NCBI GenBank assembly: GCA_010015675.1
Contig: ML976980.1
Coordinates: 642,481-691,457, forward strand
From: Byssothecium circinans
Taxonomy: Eukaryota > Ascomycota > Dothideomycetes > Pleosporales > Massarinaceae
DNA: 48,977 bases
Direction: 5' to 3'
Shown here: one piece after another, positions 32,196 through 42,818 of the stretch
Numbering within the stretch: the first letter of the stretch is position 1
Layout of the letters: every line of letters begins with the position of its first letter
Made by a program: the position numbers and the translations under genes
Notes under the pieces: generated by a model
What the model was told of the DNA's origin: nothing
Database searches by the model: none
Seen by the model: only the letters and a program-made list of their open reading frames with translations

Positions 32196-35171
32196 ATGAC
32201 GAAGGATTGGAATACGGTGCAGGCGGAGATCAAGGATTTGTCTTTTGGGCAGAAGAAGAGACTTGATGAGGTGAAGAAGATTATGGAGAGGAGGTATGGG
32301 TTTAAGGCTTCGTGAGTTTTCTTTTCTTTTTTTTTTTTTGGCTTTCAAATTTCTATGTAACTTTCTTTTGGGAGCGGTGGTAGTGGTACGGGGGTAGGCA
32401 TGGGTGGATGAGGTGGACTGTGTGAAAATGGTGTGCAAATTATGAGTTGACTAGTGGCCTTTTGCTGACTATAACCATGCTCTAGGACGAGGGCTTATCG
32501 CATGAAGCTCGCAGAGTGGGGATTGACAAAAGGTCGTCCTTCAAAGCAAAACGCAGGCAAAGGTGAACAAGATCGCAGCATGAGGAAGAGGGAAAAGCGA
32601 CGGCGGAGGAATGAAGATGGGGAAGATGATGGTAGTGATCATAGTGATTCGACGGTGAGCAATCGGACGCATAGCCGTGACCAGTCGATCTCGGTGAGGA
32701 ATGCCACGCCGCGAGATCCTGAGAATTTGGAGACTGTGCTGCTAGGCCGGGCAACTGTCCAGCCTGGCGGCAATGATGGGGTCATGATCGATCCTGGCCT
32801 GGGATTGCCTGAGGAATCTGCCAGGTAGGCCTATTTATCATGAGTTGTGAAAGGGAAAGGGGAGTGCTGACATAGGAATAGGCTCCCTGAACCATCCCCA
32901 TTCGCGACAAATCCCAATCGTGCGATAGACGCATGGCCCCGAAGTCGTGCAGTTGCTATGGAAGTCGTCATGAGCATGCTCCAAGCTGTCCTAGATGGGG
33001 ACTCACAGAAGCTCGAGGAGCTCATCATGAAAAACCTCAATCACCATAATTTCCCCATCGGATTGCCCTTCAAAGCTCCCAACGGCCGTTTCTTTAACCA
33101 CCCGGCTATGAAAGACTGTCTCATACTTCAACATCCTGACCAGACTCTCCTCGATATCGCTTGTGGATTACCCGCAGGGCCTGTCGTCTGGGTTCTGCTG
33201 TCACACAACACCAAAGGATCGAAGCATCCCTTTGGGACGGACCTCGCTTTTCACAATGCTATTAAAAATGGGAGGTTGTATACTGTCCAGGCCCTACTTA
33301 CTCCGGGACGGTCTAATCTTCATGGCGAAGCAGAAACGTCGTGGAAACCTTTCCTTCAGGCTGTTTACTGGAATCAGCCGGATATTGTCCGTCTTTTCAT
33401 TGATCGAGGCGCAGATATTAACGTTTCTTCGCCGTGGGTTGACGGCACGTTCAAAAGTGGACTTCAGCACTGTCTGGAGCGAAGGTACAAAGACTATCTC
33501 AAGCAGCCAGTGCGGGAAAAGTGCGAAAAGATTCTCAAAATGCTGTTAAACGCAGGCGCAAAAATTCACTCTCCTGGAACAAGAGACGGCACCCCAACGA
33601 CGTTCGAATTGTTTGTCAAGCCGTGGCAAGGTGACCCGGATTGGACTTCTCGACTCAGCCCCACGGAAATCGAATGCTTGGAAGCGTTTGTGAGAAAGGG
33701 CGCGAATCTGAAGACCACATTGAAGGGGTTCACGTGTGCTAGTCCTTCGAGTACTACATTCCAGCATCAGGTGCTATGGCATACGACACCAGATATTGCG
33801 CGTCTACTTATCGACCATGCGGCGCCCAGTCCCGATGGCAATGGCAGCGGGCTCCTCCACGAGATAGTCGGCAACTGTCCAGACGCAAAGCGGCACCCCT
33901 CCGACACCCTCCGCGACATCGAAGTCCTACTAAAACGCGGCGCCGACCCCAACCTCTCCGACAATTCGGGCCTAACGCCCCTCCGGCGCTGCATCGAACG
34001 CTGTCCCGCCGTCGACATCGTCCTCCGCCTCCGCATGCTCCTCGACAACGGCGCCGACCCAGAAGTCAAGCACGCAAACCGCCTCCCCCCCTACGTCCTC
34101 GCCGCCCGAAACTTCGAAGACCCCCTCCGCTCCCAGCTCATGGATTTCCTCGTCACGAAAATCCGCGGCCGTCAATCCCGCGTCGTCTACGACGAAACCT
34201 TCACATGGACCGGGTTCTTCCCCATCCCTGACGCTCCTACCTGGGCTCAGGTGCAATCCTACAACGGCCACAACGCAGACTTCAACGCCAACCTCGAGAA
34301 AATGGTCCCCGAGGATGTTCGAAAAGTCTTCCAACGAGCGGCCTTCAGCGTCGCTAGTATCAATTTCTTGAACACGGCGACTGCGCGCGCGAAGGCGAAT
34401 TTCCCGCTTAGTATGAGCGGGAGCGAGAAAGATGAGATTTTTCAGGCGGTGAAGCAGAGGCAGTTGGTAGGATTGCCCGAGTATCGATTCGATCAGGAGT
34501 TTGTGATGGGCTTGTTGAAACCACAGTTGGCGCCTGTGTTGGCGGGTTATGCGCCGCGGCAGCAGCACGCTGCGAGGGGGCGCGTGGAGGAGGACGAGGA
34601 GGGGTTTTTATTGCCGCATCAGATGCCGATTCCAAGCTTTGGGCCTGCGGCCGAGGAAGTCGTTCCCGCTTCAACATCCGCATATATAACAGCTACGAAC
34701 GCCCACATCGCTCAATCTACCACGACGTCAATATCTCCCCCTACCGACAACAACAACAACACCACCAACAACCCTCTCCCCAACCGCCGCCGCACCTCCT
34801 CCTTCTCCTCCTCCACTTCATCGTCGTCCTCAACATCGACATCTTCCTTCATCCCCTCGACCACACAGGTCCGCTGCCCGCCAAACGGGGACCGCACCAA
34901 GTTGGCGGATATCAGGAAGGATAAATCCGCAGTCCTCGTGGGGTCTTGCAAGGAGTGCGCGAATGGGGTTATGTTGACGATGGCGGAGCTGGAGAGGCAT
35001 GCTGTGGAGCATGAGCATGGGAGGGGTTGTGTGGATGGCGGGTGTGGGAGAAGGTTTTGTGTGGGGAGGAGAGGGGCGGGGGTAGGGGTGGGGGTAGGGG
35101 TGGGGGTAGGGGTGGGGGTAGGGGTAGGGGTGAGAGAGAGGGGGTTTACGTTCAGTTCGGGTAGTGGGTAG
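32196..35171 (+). CDS. Clr5-domain ankyrin-repeat protein
   Basis: Exons 32196-32311, 32486-32824 and 32882-35171 join to 914 aa. The N-terminus (about 1-55) is a Clr5 domain, a short fungal helical domain: MTKDWNTVQAEIKDL, KKRLDEVKKIMERRYGFKAS, then TRAYRMKLAEWGLTKG, split by intron 1. A basic, charged linker follows. From about 235 to 560 there are diverged ankyrin repeats: DQTLLDIACGLPAG..WVLL, FLQAVYWNQPDIVRLFIDRGADIN, ILKMLLNAGAKIH, VLLKRGADPNLSDNSGLTPLRRCIE, MLLDNGADPEVKHANRLPPYVLAA. A Ser/Thr-rich stretch (about 790-835) precedes CKECANGV..H..EH, a Cys/His pattern too irregular to call a zinc finger, and a (GV)n tail coded by a minisatellite. Function unknown; ankyrins suggest protein binding. 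Confidence 0.85.
35077..35131 (+). repeat. 12-bp G-rich minisatellite inside the ankyrin gene
   Basis: About four to five units of GGGGTAGGGGTG encode the Gly-Val dipeptide tail. The G runs on one strand could form a G-quadruplex. Unit number is likely variable between strains. Confidence 0.8.
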
Positions 35172-36080
35172 CGCTGAGGGTAGGGGGTGATAAAGGGGGA
35201 TGAGTTCCCGGGATAGGAGATGTGTTGGACGTTGGACGTTGGACGGGAGAGAGTACGTTTGACACGACCAGGTCCAAGGGGGAAACGAAAATCCGGACAC
35301 GCACATTATGAGGTCGTTTTGGAGTGTCTCGCTGTTCGATTCTATCCCTGAATGCATGCATGTATGCATGCATCGGGGTCTTTTTCTCTGCGCGGTATTC
35401 ATGATTTCATGTGCCATGATGTGGGTGGGCAATGTACTGATCGTGTGGCTCCCGGGGCGAAAGTCCAAGGGGGAACATAGGGGTATCGGGTATGGGGTAT
35501 GCGGATATGGGGACATGGTGTCTAAGTCCTACATTTTTCGATTTTTTTCGACGACAAGGAAGCTATTTACTCTTCGAAACCCTTCATAATATAGTTAAAT
35601 ACTGTGTCTGACCATCAAACACCCAGGACGCAAAGTCCCTGACTCTCTAAAACACAACTCCCCAGGCTTTGGTGGGCAGGGCTTCCTGGGGCGTAGGTTA
35701 TGTGTTACTTGCTGCAGGATATAAGATAGCATGTAGCGCGTGAATGAATAGTATCTCAACATATTTCCAAGGCTTTCCTTCCGCGATTGGCTGAATCTCG
35801 AGAGTGGGGGGCAGGGCTGCTGATGGATTGCTTCCGGGGCCATTTCTCTGACTTGGGAGTTTGGGAAGGGTGGGCTGGTGGATGTCAGGGGTGGGGAATG
35901 ACGGAGGAGGGTGTTGGAGAGGTGAGATGTTGTGGAATTGTGTGTTGGAGAGGTTTGGAAAGGGGTTTGAGGGGTTTGACGTGTGGGGATATGTTATGTT
36001 AGAGATGGTAGGGTTGGGGGAGTAGAGGGGGAGTGGTTATATGTTTGCGATACGTGGAAATTTAAGATAATTTGGTGATT
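35172..36080. other. Intergenic region, GT-rich on the plus strand
   Basis: It follows the ankyrin gene. It contains a short TGGACGT repeat (35223-35245), an ATGCATGC-type palindromic stretch (35352-35373) and a strongly GT-rich, pyrimidine-poor tract (about 35860-36060). The few frames over 60 codons look random. Confidence 0.45.
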
Positions 36081-36084
36081 GGGT

Positions 36085-36560
36085 AGGCTGGGAAAAGTTA
36101 CCTAGAGCTCTTACATGGTAGGATACGTATAAAGGTTGTGGAGATATAAAATTGGGTAGAGTGATGTTGCGTGGGTAAGTAGACTTTGTGAGATTTGTGG
36201 GATTTGTAAAGGACGGGTAACTCAGGCAGGATTGGAAAGTTGATCCGGAATTGCTATATGATAGGATACTTTTAGTATTTGTCTGGTTACGTAATAAGGC
36301 AAGATAGTATTATATATGTAACTGTGGTAGGTGGTATATGTATAAAGGTAATGAATTACTATTTTAGGGTATTCTGTGAAGCTGGTCTAGAGTTCTTACA
36401 TGGTATAATAAATTAAGAGGTTGTAGAGTTGTGGAATAAAGTAAGATAATATTATATAAGCAAGTGTAGTATTGATTTTTATAGGATATGTAAGGAAATA
36501 CTAAGTTTAGGTAACCTAGAAAGCTGGCCTTAGATTTTAACACAACGGGATATATTAATA
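36085..36560. repeat. Diverged tandem repeat with a period of about 140 bp
   Basis: Related phrases recur at regular spacing: AGAGCTCTTACATGGTAGGATAC (36105), ATTGCTATATGATAGGATAC (36250), AGAGTTCTTACATGGTATAATAA (36390) and the weaker TTAGATTTTAACACAACGGGATAT (36530). The segments between also align between the first and third units (GGTTGTGGAG.. and GGTTGTAGAG..). This gives three units and part of a fourth. The sequence is AT-richer than its surroundings and has no coding frame. Confidence 0.6.
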
Positions 36561-36644
36561 GTACCCCTAGTTTAAAGACGGCTCAGGATGCATTCACGTA
36601 ATTTCACTTCATCCTTAACCTACAGCACAGAACACACAACAGCC

Positions 36645-37097
36645 ATGAGCACGCCAGCGCACATACTGCAGGCAAACACTGAGATATATAAGAAGCTCGT
36701 GCGTATCAACCAACTCCACTACGACCTAATTCAGGACATGCGTCCAGATGAATGGCACCACGTACAGGACCTGTACCATGACATGGGCGAAGTCAACCTG
36801 CGATGCGCCATCGACGACGAGGGGGTCTCCCCAGCGGAGGAATACGAGGTCGTTGCAGAGCGGCCTGTCAAAAGTACCAGTCGCTCCTACCCCATTTATT
36901 CGGCGGCTCCCCTGCTAGAGGACGTGACATCGACGCCGTATGCGGAGTCCAGCTCTCCACTCGAAGCTCTCGTCGTAGACGATTTGGAAATTCATCATGC
37001 CATCAAGGCATGCACTGCCGACGAACTAAAATCACAAGGAATGCGGAAATGCTCATCTGTACAAGCTTTGCAAAACTTATTAGAGGAATTCACATGA
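36645..37097 (+). CDS. Small hypothetical protein (150 aa)
   Basis: Single exon. MSTPAHILQANTEIYKKL is chosen as the start because GCCATGAG is the better context; an in-frame ATG at 36588 would add 19 residues. The N-terminal half is helical and acidic (LVRINQLHYDLIQDMRPDEWHHVQDL), the C-terminal part ends in ELKSQGMRKC..VQALQNLLEEFT. There is no signal peptide, membrane segment or domain that I recognise. Composition is protein-like and in keeping with neighbouring genes, but no family supports it. It converges with the SET-domain gene, 147 bp apart. Confidence 0.5.
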   Translation: MSTPAHILQANTEIYKKLVRINQLHYDLIQDMRPDEWHHVQDLYHDMGEVNLRCAIDDEGVSPAEEYEVVAERPVKSTSRSYPIYSAAPLLEDVTSTPYAESSSPLEALVVDDLEIHHAIKACTADELKSQGMRKCSSVQALQNLLEEFT

Positions 37098-37244
37098 CAT
37101 AATACATTCTCAGTTCATTCTGATCGCCAACCAAAACAAAATGCATTCACGTGACTATAATACAATTACAAAAACAGAAAAAGACTACCACCAACCACTA
37201 AACCACCCCCCACCACCCGCCACCCGCCACCCGCCACCCACCAC

Positions 37245-38666
37245 CTACTCCACCCTCCCCTTCTCCCTCATCTCCACCTCCGCGCACCCCTTCACCTCCT
37301 CAAGCCGCCGCTTGAAGTCGGTGTACGAGGGGTTATCGTCGCCGATAACCCCCCGTAGGAGCCGCTCCGCCCTGCACCCCCACTTATAGGCCTCCATGGC
37401 CCTCTCCGCCCGGCACAAGATCTCGAGGGCGAACCTCTCGTACCAGGCCGCTACCGTGACGTCGTTGCAGCCCGCACGCTGCAAGCCGGCAACGAGGTCG
37501 CTGACGAACTTCTCCGCGTCGCGGAGCTGCACGTCGGTCAACGGCGGCGTCCAGTCCGGGTCCGCCCGGTCGAGTGCCGCGTTCTCCTCCGACCCGAACT
37601 TGTCCGCGCGCGCCATGTAGTTGTGGATTACCTGCGTGTGGTACAGGTTCTTGTTGCGCTGCTCGTCCTGCTCCGCGAGGAAAACCACGTTGGAGAGGTC
37701 TGGCGGCGCGCACGCCCGGCACCGACAGCTCTGGAATGGCGCCTGCGAGAAGGCTTGTTGGCGGACGTAGGCGGGGCGGTAGAAGGTGTCGCGGCCGATG
37801 AACGGGTATGTGAGCTCTTCGCCTGCGGCGACGGCGTGGGTCGTGTGGATCGTGAGATGGCCTTCGCGGTGGTTCGGGTGCACGAAGCAGTTCGGCAGGC
37901 ATGAGTTGCGGATGTAGGACGCCGTCTTGTAGAGGCCTTGAACGCTGGCGTTGTTGGGTAAGTCGGCGAGTTCCGAGGCGTCGGATGCGTCTTCCCAGTG
38001 TATGGTCGAGCCGAGGATGCGGGATGCGGTGCGCCATTTGTCGCACATGGGAGAGACGTGGGCGACGAGAAGGCGGAGCTGGTGGTCTTCTTCATCGGTG
38101 CGGTCTTCTTTGTAACGTAGGAGTTCGACGGCGGGGAGAATGGCGTCGATGAGCTGCCTGAGGTCGTCAATGAGGGGGATGGCAGCTGGGCGCAGGTTGT
38201 CGATCCAGACTTTGTCTTCGTTAGAGAGCTGGTTGTATTGTTGGACGAGGAGGTTGGCGATCTGCTCAGCCTTCTTGTTGCGGACATGCCAGACACGGAG
38301 TGTGATGATGGGCTTCTCTACTAAGATTCGAGTGTACTGCGGGATATCTTTGGTCGCGTAGAGGATCTTGTGCTCGTTCCAGGGAGCCTTTGGATCTTTC
38401 GAATTGTACTCGAGGTAGTCAGGCACGACGGGGATTTGAGAAAGGGGTTTCTTGACCGCAGGCTGAGACGCTGGTTGCTGGGTAGAGACTGGAACCGGAT
38501 CATCCTGCAGCGTAGTTGCAGACGCAGAGTCGTCAGAAGTGTTGTCATCTTGAGAGTCGCCGGTGGTGCTGGAATAGTGCTGAGACTGTCGATCAAAAAC
38601 GGCTCGGGCTGCTGCGGCGGCGCTGCTCTCAGACGGAGCGGAGGTAGGGCGTGAAGGAGAGCTCAT
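37245..38666 (-). CDS. SET-domain protein (SMYD/Set5-like)
   Basis: Probable lysine methyltransferase; a single exon encodes 473 aa. A Ser/Ala/Thr-rich N-terminus (1-85) leads into HKILYATKDIPQYTRILVEKPIITL (about 97-121), the start of a split SET domain. A helical insert (about 125-225) is followed by the SET core: SYIRNSCLPNCFVHPN (about 248-263), HLTIHTTHAVAAGEELTYPFI and the post-SET cysteines CRCRAC. The usual NHSCxPN reads RNSCLPN here, and the catalytic tyrosine region reads ELTYPFI, both acceptable variants of the group. A helical C-terminal part (about 370-465) is consistent with SMYD-like proteins. Substrate unknown. The antisense frames over 200 codons inside this gene are shadows caused by its high GC3. 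Confidence 0.85.
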   Translation of the reverse strand: MSSPSRPTSAPSESSAAAAARAVFDRQSQHYSSTTGDSQDDNTSDDSASATTLQDDPVPVSTQQPASQPAVKKPLSQIPVVPDYLEYNSKDPKAPWNEHKILYATKDIPQYTRILVEKPIITLRVWHVRNKKAEQIANLLVQQYNQLSNEDKVWIDNLRPAAIPLIDDLRQLIDAILPAVELLRYKEDRTDEEDHQLRLLVAHVSPMCDKWRTASRILGSTIHWEDASDASELADLPNNASVQGLYKTASYIRNSCLPNCFVHPNHREGHLTIHTTHAVAAGEELTYPFIGRDTFYRPAYVRQQAFSQAPFQSCRCRACAPPDLSNVVFLAEQDEQRNKNLYHTQVIHNYMARADKFGSEENAALDRADPDWTPPLTDVQLRDAEKFVSDLVAGLQRAGCNDVTVAAWYERFALEILCRAERAMEAYKWGCRAERLLRGVIGDDNPSYTDFKRRLEEVKGCAEVEMREKGRVE

Positions 38667-40037
38667 GATGAACGTCGAGAATGATCGTAGCGGGTACTAG
38701 TTGTATAGAGGGTATTCTAGAAGGCTATCGAGAGTTAGTAGAGTTCTCTGAGGGGGAGAAGGAGGGGCGGGGGGAGGTCGTGTTTATATGCCTTGGGGGA
38801 GTGCACGGCCATTGCTGCCTCCCACCCTAATTTCCCGGTGAAGGTGAGATTGCGGGGTCAAAATTGAAGGTGAGGGCAAGTTTTCGCTGACAAGGACGTC
38901 CAAATGGGAGAGAAAGAGGATTTGAGTGGGGCAGATTGCAGGTGACGGTCACTTTGAGGACCTTGTTGCCTACTTATCGTTAGTCACCTGCGATTTTCAA
39001 GATAGAGACGAATACATACACCCAGAGAGAGGACGCAATATTTCATGTTGTTGTGTAGATAACGAGGAAGGAGGTTGTTGTTGTTGGGGTGACGCAAAAT
39101 TAGCTTTATAGCAGCCTGCGGTGTGCAAACGGCACATGGACACTTGACCCATGACCGGAGCAAGTTAGCTAGGGGAGTGTGTTGGTGTGAGCGGAATATC
39201 GAACAGAACTGTGTCTATATGTAGCCAAAACAGAAAAAAAGAGCATTTGCAGGGGCACAGCTTACAAGTTTGTAAGGGAGATAGACGCGCTTCCAAGCTT
39301 GACCGAGTGCTTGAAGTCAGTGCCAGATCCTCACTCGAGAATCGAGATGAGTACAGCACATGTGTGCTCTTGGCCTTGAGTAAGCCCCCAGCGTAGTGGC
39401 GAGAGCCTCCCGAGAATGATACGATCTCTCCATGGCCGGTGAGACTCCGTGGCTGGGTCTTAAGCTCCCCCTCTATTAGTAGTCGACCCGGATACGGTCA
39501 AACGCGGAAGAGTCACGCGTTCGAGCTATTTAGAATGTCATTGGTATCCTTCTATCGTCACTGAACTTGGAATTCAGCAAAAGGGTCGGGTGATGGCATA
39601 CCGAATCAATTCATCCAACAGAAACGAGTGTATTCTCCTCTTGTGTAGTACGGGTATGCCGCCCCTTCTACTTCCCGCACTTTCCATGTTGCAATAAGGG
39701 TGACCAGGAGTGGCGGTACCAGTCCATATTGCACGCGACACAAGTACAAATTGACGATAAGAAAACTTACGTGTAGGTAGGAATGGATTGAGAAAATAAA
39801 CAAAAGCAGTAGAAAAACATAAGATACCATAGACGGCAACTCTACGTTGAATCGACGGAGAAGAGTCAAAAGGAATACAAAGGCCAAAGCCCGTATCAAA
39901 CCTACCATACAAACCAAACCAGAACTCCAGCATAAATCCGCCAAATTTACACTGTACCAACGCCATAAACAAGACAGTACCAAACTATCCAACTAAAGAA
40001 ACACTCCAGACTCTCCACACCTACGTCACCGCCTCCT
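38667..40037. other. Intergenic region between the SET-domain and SIN1 genes
   Basis: It contains the upstream region of the SET gene (38667 to about 39100) and the 3' flank of SIN1. Short frames (61 to 132 codons) occur on both strands but show no protein-like pattern. I looked for tRNA and 5S rRNA hallmarks and found none. Confidence 0.45.
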
Positions 40038-42580
40038 CTAAACCATCCCCTCATGAAACCGATCCAGCCCCTTCTTGATCTCCTTAACAATACTCATGGC
40101 ATCGTTGTGACTCTGTGCCTCAAAATCGTACCTCTTCGTCTCCTTTTCCTTAAACACCAGCACGCGGAACATCCTAGGATGTTTCTTACTAACCTTGCTC
40201 CCCACCACACTCGAGAAATGCACAGTTGTAGTCTTGCCCGGTTGATCGAAGATTTCTCTCTTGGTGCCGGTTTCGCCGGGCATGATGTGGATGTACTCGT
40301 TATCAAGAGCCAGGATGCGAGACGTGGAGGATGCAAAGGACATGGGTTGTTTGCGGAGTACGGGCCAGCGCTTGTAGTATGAGGATTGTGTGAGGGTGAG
40401 GCCAACCTCTGAGGCTTTGGCGAGGGGATGGGCGAGGCCGTGGCCGGAGACGGCGGCAGCAGTGCGATCGCCTTTTCTGGTTTTCTTGGGGGCGCCGCCT
40501 GTGCCGATTATAAGCGGTGCATTGGGGGAAGACGAGCCTGGTGAGCCGGCAAGGCCGAAGACACCATCGCCTACGAAACGTTTGCGGACAAGATCGAGGT
40601 CTAGACGAGTTCCGAGTGCTTCTACTGTGCGGTCTGGTGGCGCAACGGTGGTGCTGGCAGAGACTTTTAGGACGTAGAGGGCTTTGTCTAGACGCAGAAT
40701 GTTGCAGACCTTGTCGAAGATCTCATCAATGTAGGTGTCGGTTGTACATGGGACAGGGATGTGTTTGGTGTTGAAATTCTCGTCTGTGAAGTGGACGGAT
40801 ATTGTCTTTGGTGCGCCGGTGCGGCTTGCAGACTGGACGTTCGAGATGGTAGGGGCATCAGCAAGATTTGAAGTATCTTTCCGAGTTGCTGTAGGAGCAA
40901 ACGAAGGGCCGGTGATGGGATTCCGGAAGCTCTTCGCACGATTCGGTATTGGCAGGGGCGGAGGCTTTGGCTTATCTGTACCTTCCGCAGCAGATTTCCC
41001 TGCAGCTAGAGCAGCTGCCGCTTCCCGACTGTAACCGGGCGTGAGCTTTTCGTTTTCTGCAATTTGAGACTCTGATGCTTCCTGAAGGCCGAACTCGTCC
41101 CATGGCTTATCTCGGGCCCGAGGGCGCATGCCGCGTTTATTGTTAGAAGCAAAATCCATCAACGAATTGGTTCGTGCTAGGACGGGAAAGTCGTCATCGA
41201 TCTCGCCATCGTCCATCATACGTAACACCCAGCAGTTCACGTTTAGCTTCTCAGGTTTCAGGCTAGGTTCCACCTTCTCTTCTTGATACCGCCATAGTGC
41301 ATATCCGATGGTTTCGGCTACTGTTACGGCTTCGCCTTTGTCGTTGAACTTCCTGATGAGTAACTCCAATGGTTTTGTAGGTCTATTGGAAGCCGGACAG
41401 TACAGCTTCACGTAGATTGGGTTCGAGTTGGCCTCGCTTGCAGCATCCCATGACGCGAACCTTTGAGTTGGGTTGGACGGCTTCTGCTCTTTTGCTTGTA
41501 GCGCCTGTGTCAAAGCGCTTACTGGCAATATAAAGCTGATGGGTCTCGGTGGAGGGAGGGCTTGCAGAGTTGGCGTCGGCTGTGGTTTCGGCTTCTTGGG
41601 CGAGTTGTTGAAGGGGGTCATGGAAGGTATGTTTTGTAAGTTACTAGGCGGGGACGAATCTAGAGGGTCGCCCTCCTCGCCAATGAGAGATCCGTCAGCA
41701 GTTCCCGAGAAATCAGAAGATGCAGAAGAATCCGTCTCATTGCCTTCATCAAGAGCTTCCAAACGACGCTCCGTCTCATCTCCTGATATGCGTTGGGAGA
41801 GCATATGGTTCGCCTTGGCCGCACGGCGCGGGTTGACATTACGCTTGCGGAAGGTGAGTGAGTCGAGCTCATTCTCGGATGACATTTCACTGCTGGTGAC
41901 TGTATCTCTTCGAGCGCGCCCTGTGACGGACTCAGTGACAGCACCCAACGAGCCGCGACGAAGACGACTGTCCGGTGGTCGGGATGGAGAAGTAACCATG
42001 ACAGAGGGGCCTTCGCCGGCCTCATTGAGGCCATGTCGGAGAGCTGAACCGCGGATTGGGGAAGAGCCAGCACGCGTTCGGAGGGGCATCTTGGTGAATT
42101 TGATTTGGTTGGCAGGTCTTGCTTCATCATCCTCTTCGCTCTCGTCACTCAAGTCACTGCTATCATCCTCTTCCAGCTGTTCCCTTCGTCGCCGCCGCTT
42201 TGCGTTCAAGGTCGGGCCCAAGGTGTCGTTGCTGGCGCCACCCCCTGTGACCATGCCGCCCTCTTCCTCATCTTCACCGAAGCCTTCCGGTGCTTTGAGG
42301 CCAGCGGACCGCGGTGCTTGGAAATATTCGGAGGTAATAGCAGTGGGTATAGGTGGGGAGTAGGTACGTTTGATGTCTGCGGCATTCGGGACCCAGCCCG
42401 CGGCGCGAAAGGCAGGGTTGTTAAGGACGGAAGAGTCTACATTGATCAAGCGTTCACCGACGCCATCTTTGATCGATGACAGGTATGCCGTGCGCAGCTG
42501 GTAGAGAACAAAGCTGCGGGAATTAGCGGCGCGTTGCGGGCGTGTCGCGGGGCTCACTCTTCGTTTTGGAGGAGGGACAT
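40038..42580 (-). CDS. AVO1: TORC2 subunit SIN1/AVO1
   Basis: Scaffold subunit of target-of-rapamycin complex 2, recruiting AGC-kinase substrates at the plasma membrane (family knowledge). A 23-nt first exon (42580-42558, MSLLQNE) is joined across a 44-nt intron to 42513-40038, giving 832 aa that begin MSLLQNEDFVLYQLRTAYL, the conserved fungal start; reading straight through the intron from 42557 gives a wrong N-terminus. A long acidic, Ser-rich region (about 75-330) follows. CRIM domain at about 340-500 (NPIYVKLYCPASNRP, KLNVNCWVLRMMDDGEIDDDFP, then KPWDEFGL). A Ras-binding-like domain lies near 585-665 (ISVHFTDENFNTKHIPVP). A C-terminal PH domain lies at about 716-828 (YYKRWPVLRKQPMSF to IVKEIKKGLDRF). 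It diverges from the PRCC-family gene, 238 bp apart. Confidence 0.94.
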
Positions 42581-42818
42581 GGCGTCCAGACGGTCATATC
42601 GTAGTCTTCGTATCCAATTGCGCGTTCAGACCAGCTGAAGGGGTTGTCATCAAGTCATTATAGGCGTGCCGTTGTGGAGACATTCACATCTCGGAGGAGT
42701 GAAGGAGTGAAGTCGCGAACCCTGGCTTGGCTCGAGCTCCCACTAGCTCTCGACGTCTGACCTCATCGCCGACCTTTCCTCAACACTTCACCACAACGAC
42801 AACACATCACATGTCACG
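42581..42818. promoter_or_regulatory. Shared divergent promoter (SIN1/AVO1 and PRCC-family gene)
   Basis: Only 238 bp lie between the two start codons, so both transcripts start here. CT-rich on the plus strand near the PRCC start, with CACAACGACAACACATCAC just before its ATG. No TATA box is evident. Confidence 0.6.

Noticed and set aside
35077..35131. Interstitial telomere-like repeat
   Set aside because: The unit GGGGTAGGGGTG is not TTAGGG, lies within a coding frame and keeps it, so a coding minisatellite is the better explanation.
34830..35516. 228-codon minus-strand frame rich in Pro/Tyr/His across the minisatellite
   Set aside because: It arises from the complement of the (GGGGTA/GGGGTG) repeat and has no other support.
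37384..38296. Antisense or alternative-frame ORFs of over 200 codons inside the SET-domain gene
   Set aside because: Arg/Pro-rich shadows caused by high GC at third positions of the SET gene.
39370..39500. GC-rich stretch that looked like a structured RNA (tRNA or 5S rRNA)
   Set aside because: I found no tRNA arm pattern, B-box or 5S-like phrases that would support it.
41473..42363. 296-codon plus-strand frame opposite the SIN1 gene
   Set aside because: Ser/Arg/Leu-rich shadow of the acidic, Ser-rich SIN1 linker; no independent features.
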